DNA of 64,000 nucleotides from Cypionkella sp049896245 (GTDB lineage: Bacteria; Pseudomonadota; Alphaproteobacteria; Rhodobacterales; Rhodobacteraceae): contig NZ_JAFCTX010000005.1 in NCBI RefSeq assembly GCF_049896245.1, positions 1-64,000 on the forward strand, written 5' to 3'. Made by a program: the position numbers and the translations under genes. This document shows positions 17,061 to 26,162 of the stretch, one piece after another. Numbering within the stretch: the stretch's first letter is position 1; each line of letters begins with the position of its first letter. The notes under the pieces are model-generated. The model had not been told where the DNA came from and searched no databases. It worked only from the letters and a program-made list of their open reading frames with translations.

Positions 17061-18589
17061 TGCTGCTCCTGAGAGGGGATGGGGTCAGAGAAGTTGAGGG
17101 GGCTGGCGATTTTCTGGTCGATGAAATGGATCAACATGTCTAATTGTTCAAGGGCTTGTGGCAGCAGAGTGTGGAACGTGCCGCGATCTGGCACCGGCTG
17201 GTGCGCCAGCGTGTTGATCGCCTGCGCCAACTGATGCAGAAAGCTGGCCCCTGCCGTGCCCGCCAGCGCAATCATCACATGGGTCTGACGCCGCACTTCC
17301 AGCCAGTCTGGGCCATGTGCTGCGGCGAGCAGCCCGCGTTCGGCGGCGCGCACATCCTTTTGCAGATGATCCAACAGCTCGGCGGCCATTTTCGGCCCAG
17401 CCATCTGCAACAGTTCTTGAAACTGGCCGGGTTCGACCTGCGGGGCGGCGTGATCAGGGGCTATGTTACGGCGCAGCACTTGCAGCAGGACTTCGGCGAG
17501 GTTCTGGGCATCGAGCACCGGTTTGCACAGCAGGCCATCGGCACCCGCGGCCAAAATTGCCGTTTTGTTGGCGCGCAGCTGATAGGCGGTGATCGCAAGG
17601 ATCGGCAGCCGGGCCAGCGGGCCGGGTTGGCTGCGGATGTGGCGGATCACTTCAAGCCCGCTCATCTGCGGCATTTCGATATCGACCAGCAGGGCATCAA
17701 AACGGCTGCGGTTGAGATGGTCGATGGCTTGCACTCCATCGTTTGCTGACGTTACCTGCGCGCCTTGACTGCTCAGCAGCTGGGTCAGCAGCAGGCGGCC
17801 GGTTTCGCTGTCATCGGCGATCAACAAATGGCGGTTTTGCAAGCGCGCGGAGGCGACGATTGCAACGGCAGGCGGCATCACTGCCTGTGGTGCAGCTGAG
17901 GGCAGGTGCTGAAGCGGCAACAGCACCATCACTTCAGCGCCACCGCCTGCGTGGTTGGCGGCGCTGATCTGGCCGCCGGCTTGGCCGACGATTTGCCAGA
18001 TGATATGCAGCCCCATGCCTGTGCCCGGTATGCTGGCGCTGTCATCGCGATTGTTGCAGGTGTAAAGCCGTGCCAAAGTGGCGGGGGCAAAGCCTTTGCC
18101 TTGATCTTGCACGGTTATGTTCAACTGCCGCGCGGCGGTGATGTGCAATTTGCACGTGATGCAGCCGGTATTGGCATATTTCAGCGCGTTGTTCAGCAGG
18201 TTCGACAGAATCCGTTCCAGCAACGCCGGGTCCAGCGCCAGCTCTGCGGGCAGATCCTTGGTCTCAAGCTGAAACTCAAGCCCGTGTTCTTGCGCCCGCG
18301 CTGTCCAGCGCAGTTGCAAGTTGTGCAGCAACTGGTCGGTGCGCAGGCCAACTGGGGCGGTGGTCTGATGCAGCGGCGCGTCCTGCAGCAGGGCAAGGGC
18401 TTGCTCTAACAGCAGGGCCAAGGCTTCGCTGGCGGCATGGGTGCGGGCGATATGGCCGCGGGGTTCTGGCGGCAGCAGCGCAGGCTCAATCAGCCGCAGC
18501 CCGCCGATCACCTCGGACAAAGCCGCGCGCAGATCATGGCCCAACAGGGCGACGGTCTGGGCATCAGGAGGGGCAGGGCTGTTGCGCAT
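17057..18589 (-). CDS. Hybrid histidine kinase with receiver and Hpt domains
   Basis: This is a 510-residue soluble kinase with no transmembrane or PAS sensor region. The dimerisation helix carries the phospho-His in LLGHDLRAALSEV (His18), followed by an HATPase domain (ILSNLLNNALKYA, GTGMGLHIIWQIV). A receiver follows (LLIADDSETG, LLVDIEMPQMSG, CKPV). The C-terminal region is Hpt-like, but its motif reads THVMIALAGTAGA: the only His (437) is three residues upstream of the usual phospho-acceptor position. It probably phosphorylates the sigma-54 regulator with which it is coupled. It starts 60 nt after prpE, so may be cotranscribed with it. Confidence 0.82.
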   Translation of the reverse strand: MRNSPAPPDAQTVALLGHDLRAALSEVIGGLRLIEPALLPPEPRGHIARTHAASEALALLLEQALALLQDAPLHQTTAPVGLRTDQLLHNLQLRWTARAQEHGLEFQLETKDLPAELALDPALLERILSNLLNNALKYANTGCITCKLHITAARQLNITVQDQGKGFAPATLARLYTCNNRDDSASIPGTGMGLHIIWQIVGQAGGQISAANHAGGGAEVMVLLPLQHLPSAAPQAVMPPAVAIVASARLQNRHLLIADDSETGRLLLTQLLSSQGAQVTSANDGVQAIDHLNRSRFDALLVDIEMPQMSGLEVIRHIRSQPGPLARLPILAITAYQLRANKTAILAAGADGLLCKPVLDAQNLAEVLLQVLRRNIAPDHAAPQVEPGQFQELLQMAGPKMAAELLDHLQKDVRAAERGLLAAAHGPDWLEVRRQTHVMIALAGTAGASFLHQLAQAINTLAHQPVPDRGTFHTLLPQALEQLDMLIHFIDQKIASPLNFSDPIPSQEQQ

Positions 18590-18649
18590 GGCCTCAAAGT
18601 AAGCGCTGCGGCGGCTTTGTCTAGTGCGGCTTGAGGCGTAGGGCTTTGG

Positions 18650-20542
18650 TCAGGCCTTGGCATAGCCGATGGTTTGCAGGGCGGCGCGAATTTCATCAAG
18701 AACCGCCGGGTCGTCGATGGTGGCGGGCATTTTCCAAGTCGTGCCATCTGCGATCTTGACCATAGTGCCGCGCAGGATCTTGCCAGAGCGGGTTTTCGGC
18801 AAGCGGTCCACCACCACCGCACGTTTGAAATCGGCGACTGGGCCGATTTTGTCGCGCATCAGTTGCACACATTCCTTGACGATTTGATCATGCGGACGGC
18901 TGCAGCCAGTGTTGAGACACAGGAATCCGACCGGACTTTGGCCCTTCAGCGCATCCGCCACGCCGACCACCGCACATTCGGCAACGTCTTTGTGGTTGGC
19001 GAGAACTTCCTCCATCGCCCCGGTAGACAGGCGGTGCCCTGCGACATTGATCACGTCATCGGTGCGGGCCATGATATACAGATAGCCGTCGTCATCGACA
19101 TAGCCCGCGTCGCCCGTCTCGTAATAGCCGGGGAAATGCGTCAGGTAGCTTTTGATGAAGCGATCCTCGGCGTTCCACAGCGTCGGCAGGGTGCCGGGGG
19201 GCAGCGGCAGCTTCACCGTGATCGCGCCCAAAGTGCCGGAGGCCACCGGATGGCCGCCTTCATCGAGGATTTGCACGTCATAGCCGGGCATCGCCACGGT
19301 GGGAGAACCGATTTTCACAGGCATTGCCTCAATCCCCATGGGATTGGCGGCGATGGCATAGCCGGTTTCGGTTTGCCACCAGTGATCAATCACCGGGATG
19401 TTCAGATGGCTTTGCGCCCAGTGGATGGTGTCAGGATCGGCGCGTTCTCCGGCAAGATACAGCGTCTTCAGCGCACTGAGATCATAGCCTGAGGGCAATG
19501 CGCCGTTCGGGTCCTCGCGCTTGATGGCGCGCAGGGCGGTGGGGGCGGTGAAGAAGGTTTTCACCTTGTGCTCGGCGATCACCCGCCAGAACGTGCCCGC
19601 ATCCGGGGTGCCGACGGGTTTGCCCTCAAACACTATGGTGGTGCATCCGGCGATCAGCGGCGCGTAACAGATATAGCTGTGACCGACGACCCAGCCGACA
19701 TCCGAGGCCGCCCAGAACACATCGCCCACGCCGCAATCGTAGATCGCCCGCATCGTCCAGTTCAGTGCCACCAGATGGCCCGCGGTGGGGCGCACCACAC
19801 CTTTAGGCGCGCCGGTGGTGCCCGAGGTATACAGGATATAGGCCGGATGATTGCCCGCGACGGGCACACATTCGGCAGGCTCGGTGCCAAACTGAAAGCT
19901 GTGCCACGCCACGTCACGACCTGGGATCAGCGCCGCAACCTCTTGTTCGCGTTGCAGGATCACACAGAAGTCTGGTTTATGGTGGGCCATGTCGATGGCC
20001 GCATCCAGCAGCGGTTTGTAGTGGATCACCCGCGACGGCTCGATGCCACAGCTGGCGGCGATGATGGCTTTCGGGGTGCAATCGTCGATCCTGACCGCCA
20101 GTTCTGCCGCCGCAAAGCCGCCGAACACCACGGAATGGATCGCCCCCAGACGGGCGCAGGCCAGCATCGCCTCTAGGGCTTCGGGGACCATCGGCATGTA
20201 GATGATGACGCGGTCGCCTTTGTTCACGCCCTTGGCGCGCAGGGCCCCGGCAAGCGAGGCGACGCGGGTTTGCAACTCGGCATAGGTGATCGCGTGCTTG
20301 GTGCGGGTCACCGGGCTGTCGTGGATGATCGCCAGTTGATCGCCGCGCCCGGCCAGAACGTGACGGTCAACCGCGTTCCAGCAGGTGTTGACCGTGGCAT
20401 CGGTGAACCATTCATACAGCGGCGCGCGCGAGGCATCCAAGGCTTTGGACGGCGGTTTCACCCAATCAATCTTCGACGCGGCTTCCATCCAGAACGCTTC
20501 CGGGTTGGCTTGCCAGCCTGCATAGATTTCACGGTATACCAT
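18650..20542 (-). CDS. prpE: Propionyl-CoA synthetase
   Basis: The 630-residue AMP-forming enzyme activates propionate (and other short acids) to the CoA thioester. The start MVYREIYAGWQANPEAFWME is that of PrpE rather than Acs. Adenylate motifs are YILYTSGTTGAPKGVVRP, the core WWQTETGYAIA, YETGDAGYVDDDGYLYIMARTDDVINVAGHR, and the acetylatable Lys in TRSGKILRGTM. Its product would enter the methylmalonyl-CoA route, for which the epimerase gene lies at 51513-51917. The upstream gap contains a dense array of TTTGC boxes, suggesting control by a short-chain fatty acyl-CoA regulator. Confidence 0.93.
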   Translation of the reverse strand: MVYREIYAGWQANPEAFWMEAASKIDWVKPPSKALDASRAPLYEWFTDATVNTCWNAVDRHVLAGRGDQLAIIHDSPVTRTKHAITYAELQTRVASLAGALRAKGVNKGDRVIIYMPMVPEALEAMLACARLGAIHSVVFGGFAAAELAVRIDDCTPKAIIAASCGIEPSRVIHYKPLLDAAIDMAHHKPDFCVILQREQEVAALIPGRDVAWHSFQFGTEPAECVPVAGNHPAYILYTSGTTGAPKGVVRPTAGHLVALNWTMRAIYDCGVGDVFWAASDVGWVVGHSYICYAPLIAGCTTIVFEGKPVGTPDAGTFWRVIAEHKVKTFFTAPTALRAIKREDPNGALPSGYDLSALKTLYLAGERADPDTIHWAQSHLNIPVIDHWWQTETGYAIAANPMGIEAMPVKIGSPTVAMPGYDVQILDEGGHPVASGTLGAITVKLPLPPGTLPTLWNAEDRFIKSYLTHFPGYYETGDAGYVDDDGYLYIMARTDDVINVAGHRLSTGAMEEVLANHKDVAECAVVGVADALKGQSPVGFLCLNTGCSRPHDQIVKECVQLMRDKIGPVADFKRAVVVDRLPKTRSGKILRGTMVKIADGTTWKMPATIDDPAVLDEIRAALQTIGYAKA

Positions 20543-20625
20543 TGTATGCCTCCTCCAAAGCTGCGGGAGTGTTATGCGGGGTGCCGTGAGTCGCGCAAGG
20601 ATCGCGACGTGTATGCGACACTAAG

Positions 20626-20733
20626 TTTGCATATATTGCGCACAGCTGAGCGCAAAGTGTTGCAAACTGTCGAAAATCTTACGGTGTTTGCGCACATACT
20701 GCGGAGTTTGCAAACCCGACGTGCCGGGTTTGC
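20626..20733 (-). promoter_or_regulatory. Cluster of TTTGC/GCAAA boxes upstream of prpE
   Basis: Seven half-sites fall in 108 bp: TTTGC at 20626, 20687, 20707 and 20729; GCAAA at 20652, 20662 and 20710. Two of them merge into a perfect TTTGCAAA at 20707-20714. A 9-bp dyad GCAAACCCG/CGGGTTTGC (20710-20733) includes two of the boxes. TTTGCAAA is the type of site bound by the ScfR family (RamB, PccR), regulators of acetate and propionate metabolism. This matches the downstream gene prpE. No scfR-type gene is in the window. Confidence 0.6.
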
Positions 20734-20753
20734 GAAGATTTCGGCGGCGATGT

Positions 20754-23033
20754 TTAACCGTAATGCGCGACTGGCGTGCCCGCGATAGCAGTCATGTTCA
20801 AAAGCCCACGCGCGGTGATGGACGGCGTGGCGATGTGGGCGCGGTTGCCCATGCCCATCAAGATAGGGCCAACTTCAAGGCCATCGGCTTTCAGTTTCAA
20901 CATGTTGCGGGCGGTGCTGGCGGCGTCGGAATAGGCGAACACCAGCACATTTGCCGCACCCTGCATCCGCGAGCCGGGGAAAATGCGGGCGCGCAACTCA
21001 GGATCAAGGGCTGCATCGGCGTTCATCTCGCCTTCGTAGATGAAATCTACCTCTCGGGCGTCGAGTATTTCGAGCGCTTCGCGCATCCGCCGACCCGAGT
21101 CGCTATCCAGATTGCCAAAGCTGGAATGGCTGCACAAAGCAACTTTGGCCGTAACGCCGAACCGCTTGGCGTGGCGCACCGCCCCAATCACCGTTTCGGC
21201 GATTTGCAAAGCGGAGGGGACAGCATTGATCTGGGTATCGGCGATAAAGAGCGGTCCGTCTTCCAGAATCATCAGCGACAAAGCCGCGCGGGGATGCAGG
21301 CCGTCTCGGGCCAAAATCTGGCGGACATAGCCCAGATGCCACAGATACTGCCCGAAAGTGCCGCAGATCATGCTGTCGGCATCGCCACGATGCACGGCGA
21401 TGCCCGCGATGGCGGTGGTGTTGGTGCGCATCACGGCGCGCGCAATATCTGGGGTGACGCCTTGGCGCGCCATCAACTCGTGGTAGGAGCCCCAGTAGTC
21501 GCGGTAGCGGTGATCGCTTTCGGGGTTGATGATTTCAAAGTCTTTGTCGGGGCGGATCGGCAGGCCCGCGCGTTCGCAGCGCGTCGCGATGACTTCGGGT
21601 CGGCCGATCAGGATCGGCTTGTCGGTCATCTCCTCCAGCATGGCATTGGCGGCGCGCAGCACGCGTTCATCTTCACCCTCGGCAAAGATGATGCGGCGGC
21701 TGACGGTGGCGGCGGCTTCAAACACCGGGCGCATGATCAGCGCCGATTTGAACACCGAACCATTCAGCTTTTCGCGGTAAGCGTCCAGATCGTGGATCGG
21801 GCGGGTGGCGACGCCGGTTTCCATCGCGGCTTTGGCAACCGCGCTGGCAACCACCCCGATCAGACGGGGGTCGAACGGCTTCGGGATCAGATAATCTGCG
21901 CCAAAGGTCAGCTTTTCGCTGGTATAGGCGGCGGCGGCCTCGGCGCTGGTGGTGGCGCGGGCAAGGGCCGCAATGCCTTCGATGCAGGCGAGTTGCATCT
22001 CGTCATTGATCACCGTGGCGCCGACGTCCAAAGCGCCGCGGAAGATGAAGGGGAAACACAGCACGTTGTTGACTTGATTGGGGAAATCAGAGCGACCGGT
22101 GGCCATGATCGCATCGGGGGCGACGGCGCGGACGGCTTCCGGCATGATCTCGGGGTTCGGGTTGGCCAGCGCAAAGATGATCGGGCGCGGGGCCATTTTC
22201 GCGACCATTTCGGCAGTCAAAACACCGGGACCGGACAGGCCGAGGAACAGATCGGCGTCCTTGATCACTTCGGAGAGCGAGGCTGCGGTGCTGCCTTGGG
22301 CATAGGCCGCCTTCTGCTCGGTCATCTGCTCGTTGCGGTCTTTGTAGACGAGGCCGGCAAGGTCACAGAGCCAGACGTTTTCACGTTTGACGCCCAGTTT
22401 CAGCAGCATATTCAGGCAGGCGATTCCCGCAGCGCCACCACCGGTAGAGACCACCTTGATATCGGCGAAATTCTTGCCCGCAACGTACAGGGCATTGGTG
22501 GCGGCGGCCCCCACCACGATGGCGGTGCCGTGTTGATCGTCATGGAACACCGGGATTTTCATCCGCGCGCGGCAAAGTTGTTCAACGATGAAACAATCCG
22601 GGGCTTTGATGTCTTCAAGGTTGATTGCGCCGAAGGTTGGCTCTAGCGCGCAAACGATATCGGCGAGTTTATAGGGATCGGGTTCGTTCAACTCGATATC
22701 GAAACAGTCGATATTGGCGAATTTCTTGAACAGAACCGCCTTTCCTTCCATTACCGGCTTTGAGGCCAAAGCACCAATGTTTCCAAGGCCTAACACAGCG
22801 GTGCCGTTGGTGACAACCGCCACCAGATTGCCGCGCGCGGTGTAGCGGCTGGCAGTGGCGGGATCAGCTTTGATCTCAAGGCAAGCCTCAGCCACGCCGG
22901 GGGAATACGCCAGCGAGAGGTCGCGGCCGTTGGCCAGCGGCTTGGTCGCGCGGATCTCCAGCTTTCCCGGCTTCGGGAATTCGTGGTAATCCAGCGCCGC
23001 TTGCCGTGCGTTATCTTGCCGTGCTTCTTCCAT
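20754..23033 (-). CDS. maeB: NADP-type malic enzyme with phosphotransacetylase-like domain
   Basis: The 759-residue fusion enzyme decarboxylates malate to pyruvate. The malic domain (about 1-430) shows YSPGVAEACLEI, VTNGTAVLGLGNIGALASKPVMEGKA, VFHDDQHGTAIV and a Rossmann motif VSTGGGAAGIACL. The C-terminal third (about 435-759) resembles phosphate acetyltransferase (IIFAEGEDERVLRAANAM), which in MaeB enzymes is regulatory and binds acetyl-CoA rather than catalysing transfer. It supplies pyruvate and NADPH from C4 acids, fitting the C3 theme of the neighbouring prpE. A 291-nt gap to the next gene holds the divergent promoters. Confidence 0.93.
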   Translation of the reverse strand: MEEARQDNARQAALDYHEFPKPGKLEIRATKPLANGRDLSLAYSPGVAEACLEIKADPATASRYTARGNLVAVVTNGTAVLGLGNIGALASKPVMEGKAVLFKKFANIDCFDIELNEPDPYKLADIVCALEPTFGAINLEDIKAPDCFIVEQLCRARMKIPVFHDDQHGTAIVVGAAATNALYVAGKNFADIKVVSTGGGAAGIACLNMLLKLGVKRENVWLCDLAGLVYKDRNEQMTEQKAAYAQGSTAASLSEVIKDADLFLGLSGPGVLTAEMVAKMAPRPIIFALANPNPEIMPEAVRAVAPDAIMATGRSDFPNQVNNVLCFPFIFRGALDVGATVINDEMQLACIEGIAALARATTSAEAAAAYTSEKLTFGADYLIPKPFDPRLIGVVASAVAKAAMETGVATRPIHDLDAYREKLNGSVFKSALIMRPVFEAAATVSRRIIFAEGEDERVLRAANAMLEEMTDKPILIGRPEVIATRCERAGLPIRPDKDFEIINPESDHRYRDYWGSYHELMARQGVTPDIARAVMRTNTTAIAGIAVHRGDADSMICGTFGQYLWHLGYVRQILARDGLHPRAALSLMILEDGPLFIADTQINAVPSALQIAETVIGAVRHAKRFGVTAKVALCSHSSFGNLDSDSGRRMREALEILDAREVDFIYEGEMNADAALDPELRARIFPGSRMQGAANVLVFAYSDAASTARNMLKLKADGLEVGPILMGMGNRAHIATPSITARGLLNMTAIAGTPVAHYG

Positions 23034-23324
23034 CCGAACCTCCCGCAGATTTATAGTTTACCCTTAAACCAGTTTGTATCGCGCGCCAACTGTGGCTTTT
23101 CCACACGGTGTTTTAGCGGCTTTTTGTCAATGGTGCGTGTGCTTTTGGTTTGAGTATGCGCTGGCAGACTTAAACCAAACCAAGCCCATCGCAAAGTCAA
23201 AGCGGTTTGGTGATAGCTCGTATCACAAGAAACCGCTTGAAATCGAAGCTTTAAGTTTGAAATATAGCGCCAAATACATGGCCAAATACGGGCCGAACAA
23301 CTATGGGCCCAAAGGGAAAAGTTA

Positions 23325-24395
23325 ATGTCTGATATTCGCGCCGAAATCGTGCTGCCGACCCTCGACTTGCGTAAGGATTTGCCGTTCTTTACCAAGACCT
23401 TGGGGATGCGGATGGATATGATTTACCCGGCGGATAACCCGGCGGTGGCGGTGATCTCGGGCCACGGGTTGCGGCTGCGGCTGGACGCCGAAAGCAAGGC
23501 CGCCCCCGGTTTGCTGCGGATTTTGACCGATGATCCGATTGCCGACGGCGCGAAGACTTTGACCTCTCCGGGCGGCACGCGGGTGGAAATTGATGAGTTG
23601 AACCCGCCGCTGGTGCTGCCGAAAACCGAACATGCCTTTGTGGTCCGCCGCTTGGCCGATCAAGCGCCTTGGGTGATCGGGCGTGCCGGCATGGAATACC
23701 GCGATCTGATCCCGACTCGGTTGGGCGGTGCGATGATCGCCAGCCACATCCGGGTGCCGGATGGCCCGGTGCCGGATATGGTGCATTACCATAAGGTTGG
23801 GTTTCAGCTCATCTTCTGCGTCGCGGGCTGGGTTGATGTTCTCTATGAAGATCAAGGCGATACTATGCGGATTGAAGCGGGCGATTGCTTCATTCAGCCG
23901 CCCACCATTCGCCATAAAGTGCTACACTCGGAAGGCGTACAGGTGGTGGAAATCGGCGTTCCTGCCGAGCACGTCACCGAGATTGACCACGTTATGATCC
24001 TGCCGAATGGCACCGTTAACCGTGATCGCGAATGGGACGGCCAGCGTTTCGTGCACAATATTGGCAGCACAGGGGCGTTTGCGCCGTTCCGAATTCCGGG
24101 GTTTGAGGCGCGCGATACCACCATTAACGCCAACACCAAGGGGGTGGCGTCGGTGATGGTGGCGCGGCCAAATGGGGTGGCTCCGTGGACCAAACATCAA
24201 GGCGATATTCTGTTCAGCTTCGTGATGACGGGCGATATGGTGCTGGAGGGCGAGGGCAAAGCCCCCTTCCGCCTCGCCCCCGGCGATGCCTTTGTGATCC
24301 CGCCCGGCATGGCGACACGCTATGCGGAATGTTCGGGCGATTTGCAGGTGTTAGAGGTCTCGCTCCCCGGAAATCCGCCGACGCAGATTTTGTAG
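23325..24395 (+). CDS. VOC-bicupin fusion protein of unknown function
   Basis: The 356-residue protein has an N-terminal vicinal-oxygen-chelate/glyoxalase-like domain (residues 1 to about 110, VLPTLDLRKDLPFFTKTLGM) joined to two cupin barrels. The first cupin has HYHKVGFQLIFCVAGWVDVLYED...GDCFIQPPTIRHKVLH, carrying His and Glu/Gln candidates for a metal site. The second is KHQGDILFSFVMTGDMVLEGEG...GDAFVIPPGMATRY, with fewer His. It is 67 nt upstream of the nucleoside salvage genes in the same direction, so a role in nucleobase or sugar catabolism is conceivable but unproven. GGGAAAAG precedes the start. Confidence 0.7.
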   Translation: MSDIRAEIVLPTLDLRKDLPFFTKTLGMRMDMIYPADNPAVAVISGHGLRLRLDAESKAAPGLLRILTDDPIADGAKTLTSPGGTRVEIDELNPPLVLPKTEHAFVVRRLADQAPWVIGRAGMEYRDLIPTRLGGAMIASHIRVPDGPVPDMVHYHKVGFQLIFCVAGWVDVLYEDQGDTMRIEAGDCFIQPPTIRHKVLHSEGVQVVEIGVPAEHVTEIDHVMILPNGTVNRDREWDGQRFVHNIGSTGAFAPFRIPGFEARDTTINANTKGVASVMVARPNGVAPWTKHQGDILFSFVMTGDMVLEGEGKAPFRLAPGDAFVIPPGMATRYAECSGDLQVLEVSLPGNPPTQIL

Positions 24396-24462
24396 CGCAC
24401 TTGCACTTTGGCCTGAAGCGGCTCACAGTTCTGGATCATATGGTCAGGAAGTGGAGCCGCTG

Positions 24463-24855
24463 ATGTCGTTGTTAACCGCTGCAACCGAGGTGCGGCTGCG
24501 CGCCTATGCGCCCTATTCGCGGTTCAAGGTGGGGGCGGCGATCCTGTCGGTTGAAGGCAATCTGCACGTCGGCTGTAACGTCGAAAACGTGGCCTACCCG
24601 GAAGGCACCTGCGCCGAAGCCGGAGCGATTGCGGCGATGATTGCGAGCGGTGACACAAGGATTGCCGAGATTGCGGTGATCGCTGATAGCCCCGAGCCTG
24701 TGCCCTGCTGCGGTGGCTGCCGTCAGAAAATCGCCGAGTTTGCGGGTCAAGACGTGCGGGTAACGCTTTATACCACCAATGGAAAATCGAAATCCCTGAC
24801 GGTGGCGGAATTGCTGCCGGGGGTGTTTACCGCTGCCCATATGGACAATACCTAA
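24463..24855 (+). CDS. cdd: Cytidine deaminase
   Basis: The 130-residue zinc enzyme deaminates cytidine and deoxycytidine to (deoxy)uridine. The catalytic CAEAGAI (Cys and Glu) follows VGCNVENVAYPEGT, and the second pair of zinc cysteines is in PVPCCGGCRQ. The start at 24463 follows a GGAG ribosome site; an in-frame GTG at 24451 is less likely. Its stop codon overlaps the deoA start by one base (TAATG), indicating an operon for pyrimidine salvage. Confidence 0.93.
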   Translation: MSLLTAATEVRLRAYAPYSRFKVGAAILSVEGNLHVGCNVENVAYPEGTCAEAGAIAAMIASGDTRIAEIAVIADSPEPVPCCGGCRQKIAEFAGQDVRVTLYTTNGKSKSLTVAELLPGVFTAAHMDNT

Positions 24856-26162
24856 TGGATGCCCGCGCCATTATCGTCAGCTTGCGCGATGGCGTGGTGC
24901 CCTCGACCGAGCAGTTGCAATGGTTCGCGCAGGGGCTGGCCTCTGGCGCTGTGAGCGATGCGCAGGCGGGGGCGTTTGCGATGGCAGTGCTGCTGAAAGG
25001 CTTAGGTGAGCAGGGGCGTGTGGCGCTGACGCGGGCGATGCGAGACTCGGGGCATGTGCTGGAATGGGACATGCCGGGGCCGGTGCTGGACAAACATTCC
25101 ACTGGGGGGATCGGCGATTGCGTGTCGCTGATGCTGGCGCCTGCGCTGGCGGCTTGCGGCGCCTATGTGCCGATGATTTCGGGGCGGGGCTTGGGCCATA
25201 CCGGCGGGACTTTGGACAAGTTGGAATCTATTCCGGGGTTCAAAACCGGGCTTTCCGAAGACCAGTTGCGGCGGCAGTTGAAGGATATTCGCTGTGCGAT
25301 TGTCTCGGCCTCCGCCGAAATTGCGCCTGCGGATCGACGGCTTTATGCGGTGCGCGACGTAACGGGAACGGTGGAATCGGTGGATCTGATCACCGCTTCC
25401 ATCTTGTCGAAAAAACTGGCGGCTGGGCTGGAAGCGCTTGTTCTGGATGTGAAATGCGGGTCCGGCGCGTTTATGAAAACGCTAGCCGAGGCGGAAGCTT
25501 TGGCGCGGGCCTTGGTGCATACAGCACAAGGGGCGGGCTGTATGACCAGCGCTTTGATCACCGATATGAGCCAGCCTTTGGCGACCGCTGCGGGTAATGC
25601 GCTGGAGGTGATTGAGGTGATGGAGACGCTGACCGGCACTTCTGTGAACGCGGCGCTGTGGGATATCACCATGGCTTTGGGCGGCGAGGCTTTGGCCTTG
25701 GGCGGGCTTGCGGCCGACCCTGCGGATGGGGCTGGGCGGATTGAGCAGGCGCTGGAATCCGGGGCTGCGGCGGAATGGTTTGGCCGCATGGTGGCGGCGC
25801 AGGGTGGGCCGCTGGATTTTGTCGAGCGCTGGCCGGATCGTCTGCCTGCGGCGACGGTGATCCGTGAAGTGCCAAGCCTGCGGCAAGGCTTTGTCACAGC
25901 GATTGATGGGCAGGGTTTGGGTCTGGCGGTGGTTGGCCTTGGCGGTGGGCGACAGCGCGAGGGCGACAAGTTGAACCTGTCGGTCGGGCTTTCTGATCTG
26001 GCTGGACTTGGCGAGGATATCGGTGCGGGCGATCCGCTGTGCATGGTGCATGCGGCGACGGAAGCGGCGGCGGAAGAAGCAATTCTGCGGGTGCAGGCGG
26101 CCTATGCGATGGGGGTGGTGGCGCCGCCAGACCCGGATTTGATCATCAAAAGGATCGCTTAG
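24855..26162 (+). CDS. deoA: Thymidine phosphorylase
   Basis: The 435-residue enzyme splits thymidine and deoxyuridine with phosphate, giving the base and deoxyribose 1-phosphate. The family signature is LDKHSTGGIGDCVSLMLAPA, followed by SGRGLGHTGGTLDKLESIPG and the Lys/Ser region DVKCGSGAFMKT. It sits between cdd and deoB with one-base junctions. Its sugar phosphate product is the substrate of the deoB product, so the three genes act in sequence. Confidence 0.95.
   Translation: MDARAIIVSLRDGVVPSTEQLQWFAQGLASGAVSDAQAGAFAMAVLLKGLGEQGRVALTRAMRDSGHVLEWDMPGPVLDKHSTGGIGDCVSLMLAPALAACGAYVPMISGRGLGHTGGTLDKLESIPGFKTGLSEDQLRRQLKDIRCAIVSASAEIAPADRRLYAVRDVTGTVESVDLITASILSKKLAAGLEALVLDVKCGSGAFMKTLAEAEALARALVHTAQGAGCMTSALITDMSQPLATAAGNALEVIEVMETLTGTSVNAALWDITMALGGEALALGGLAADPADGAGRIEQALESGAAAEWFGRMVAAQGGPLDFVERWPDRLPAATVIREVPSLRQGFVTAIDGQGLGLAVVGLGGGRQREGDKLNLSVGLSDLAGLGEDIGAGDPLCMVHAATEAAAEEAILRVQAAYAMGVVAPPDPDLIIKRIA

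Noticed and set aside
20688..22646. 652-codon open frame antisense to maeB
   Set aside because: It is a shadow of the high-GC maeB gene: no ribosome site, no recognisable motifs, His/Arg/Gly-rich composition typical of complementary frames.
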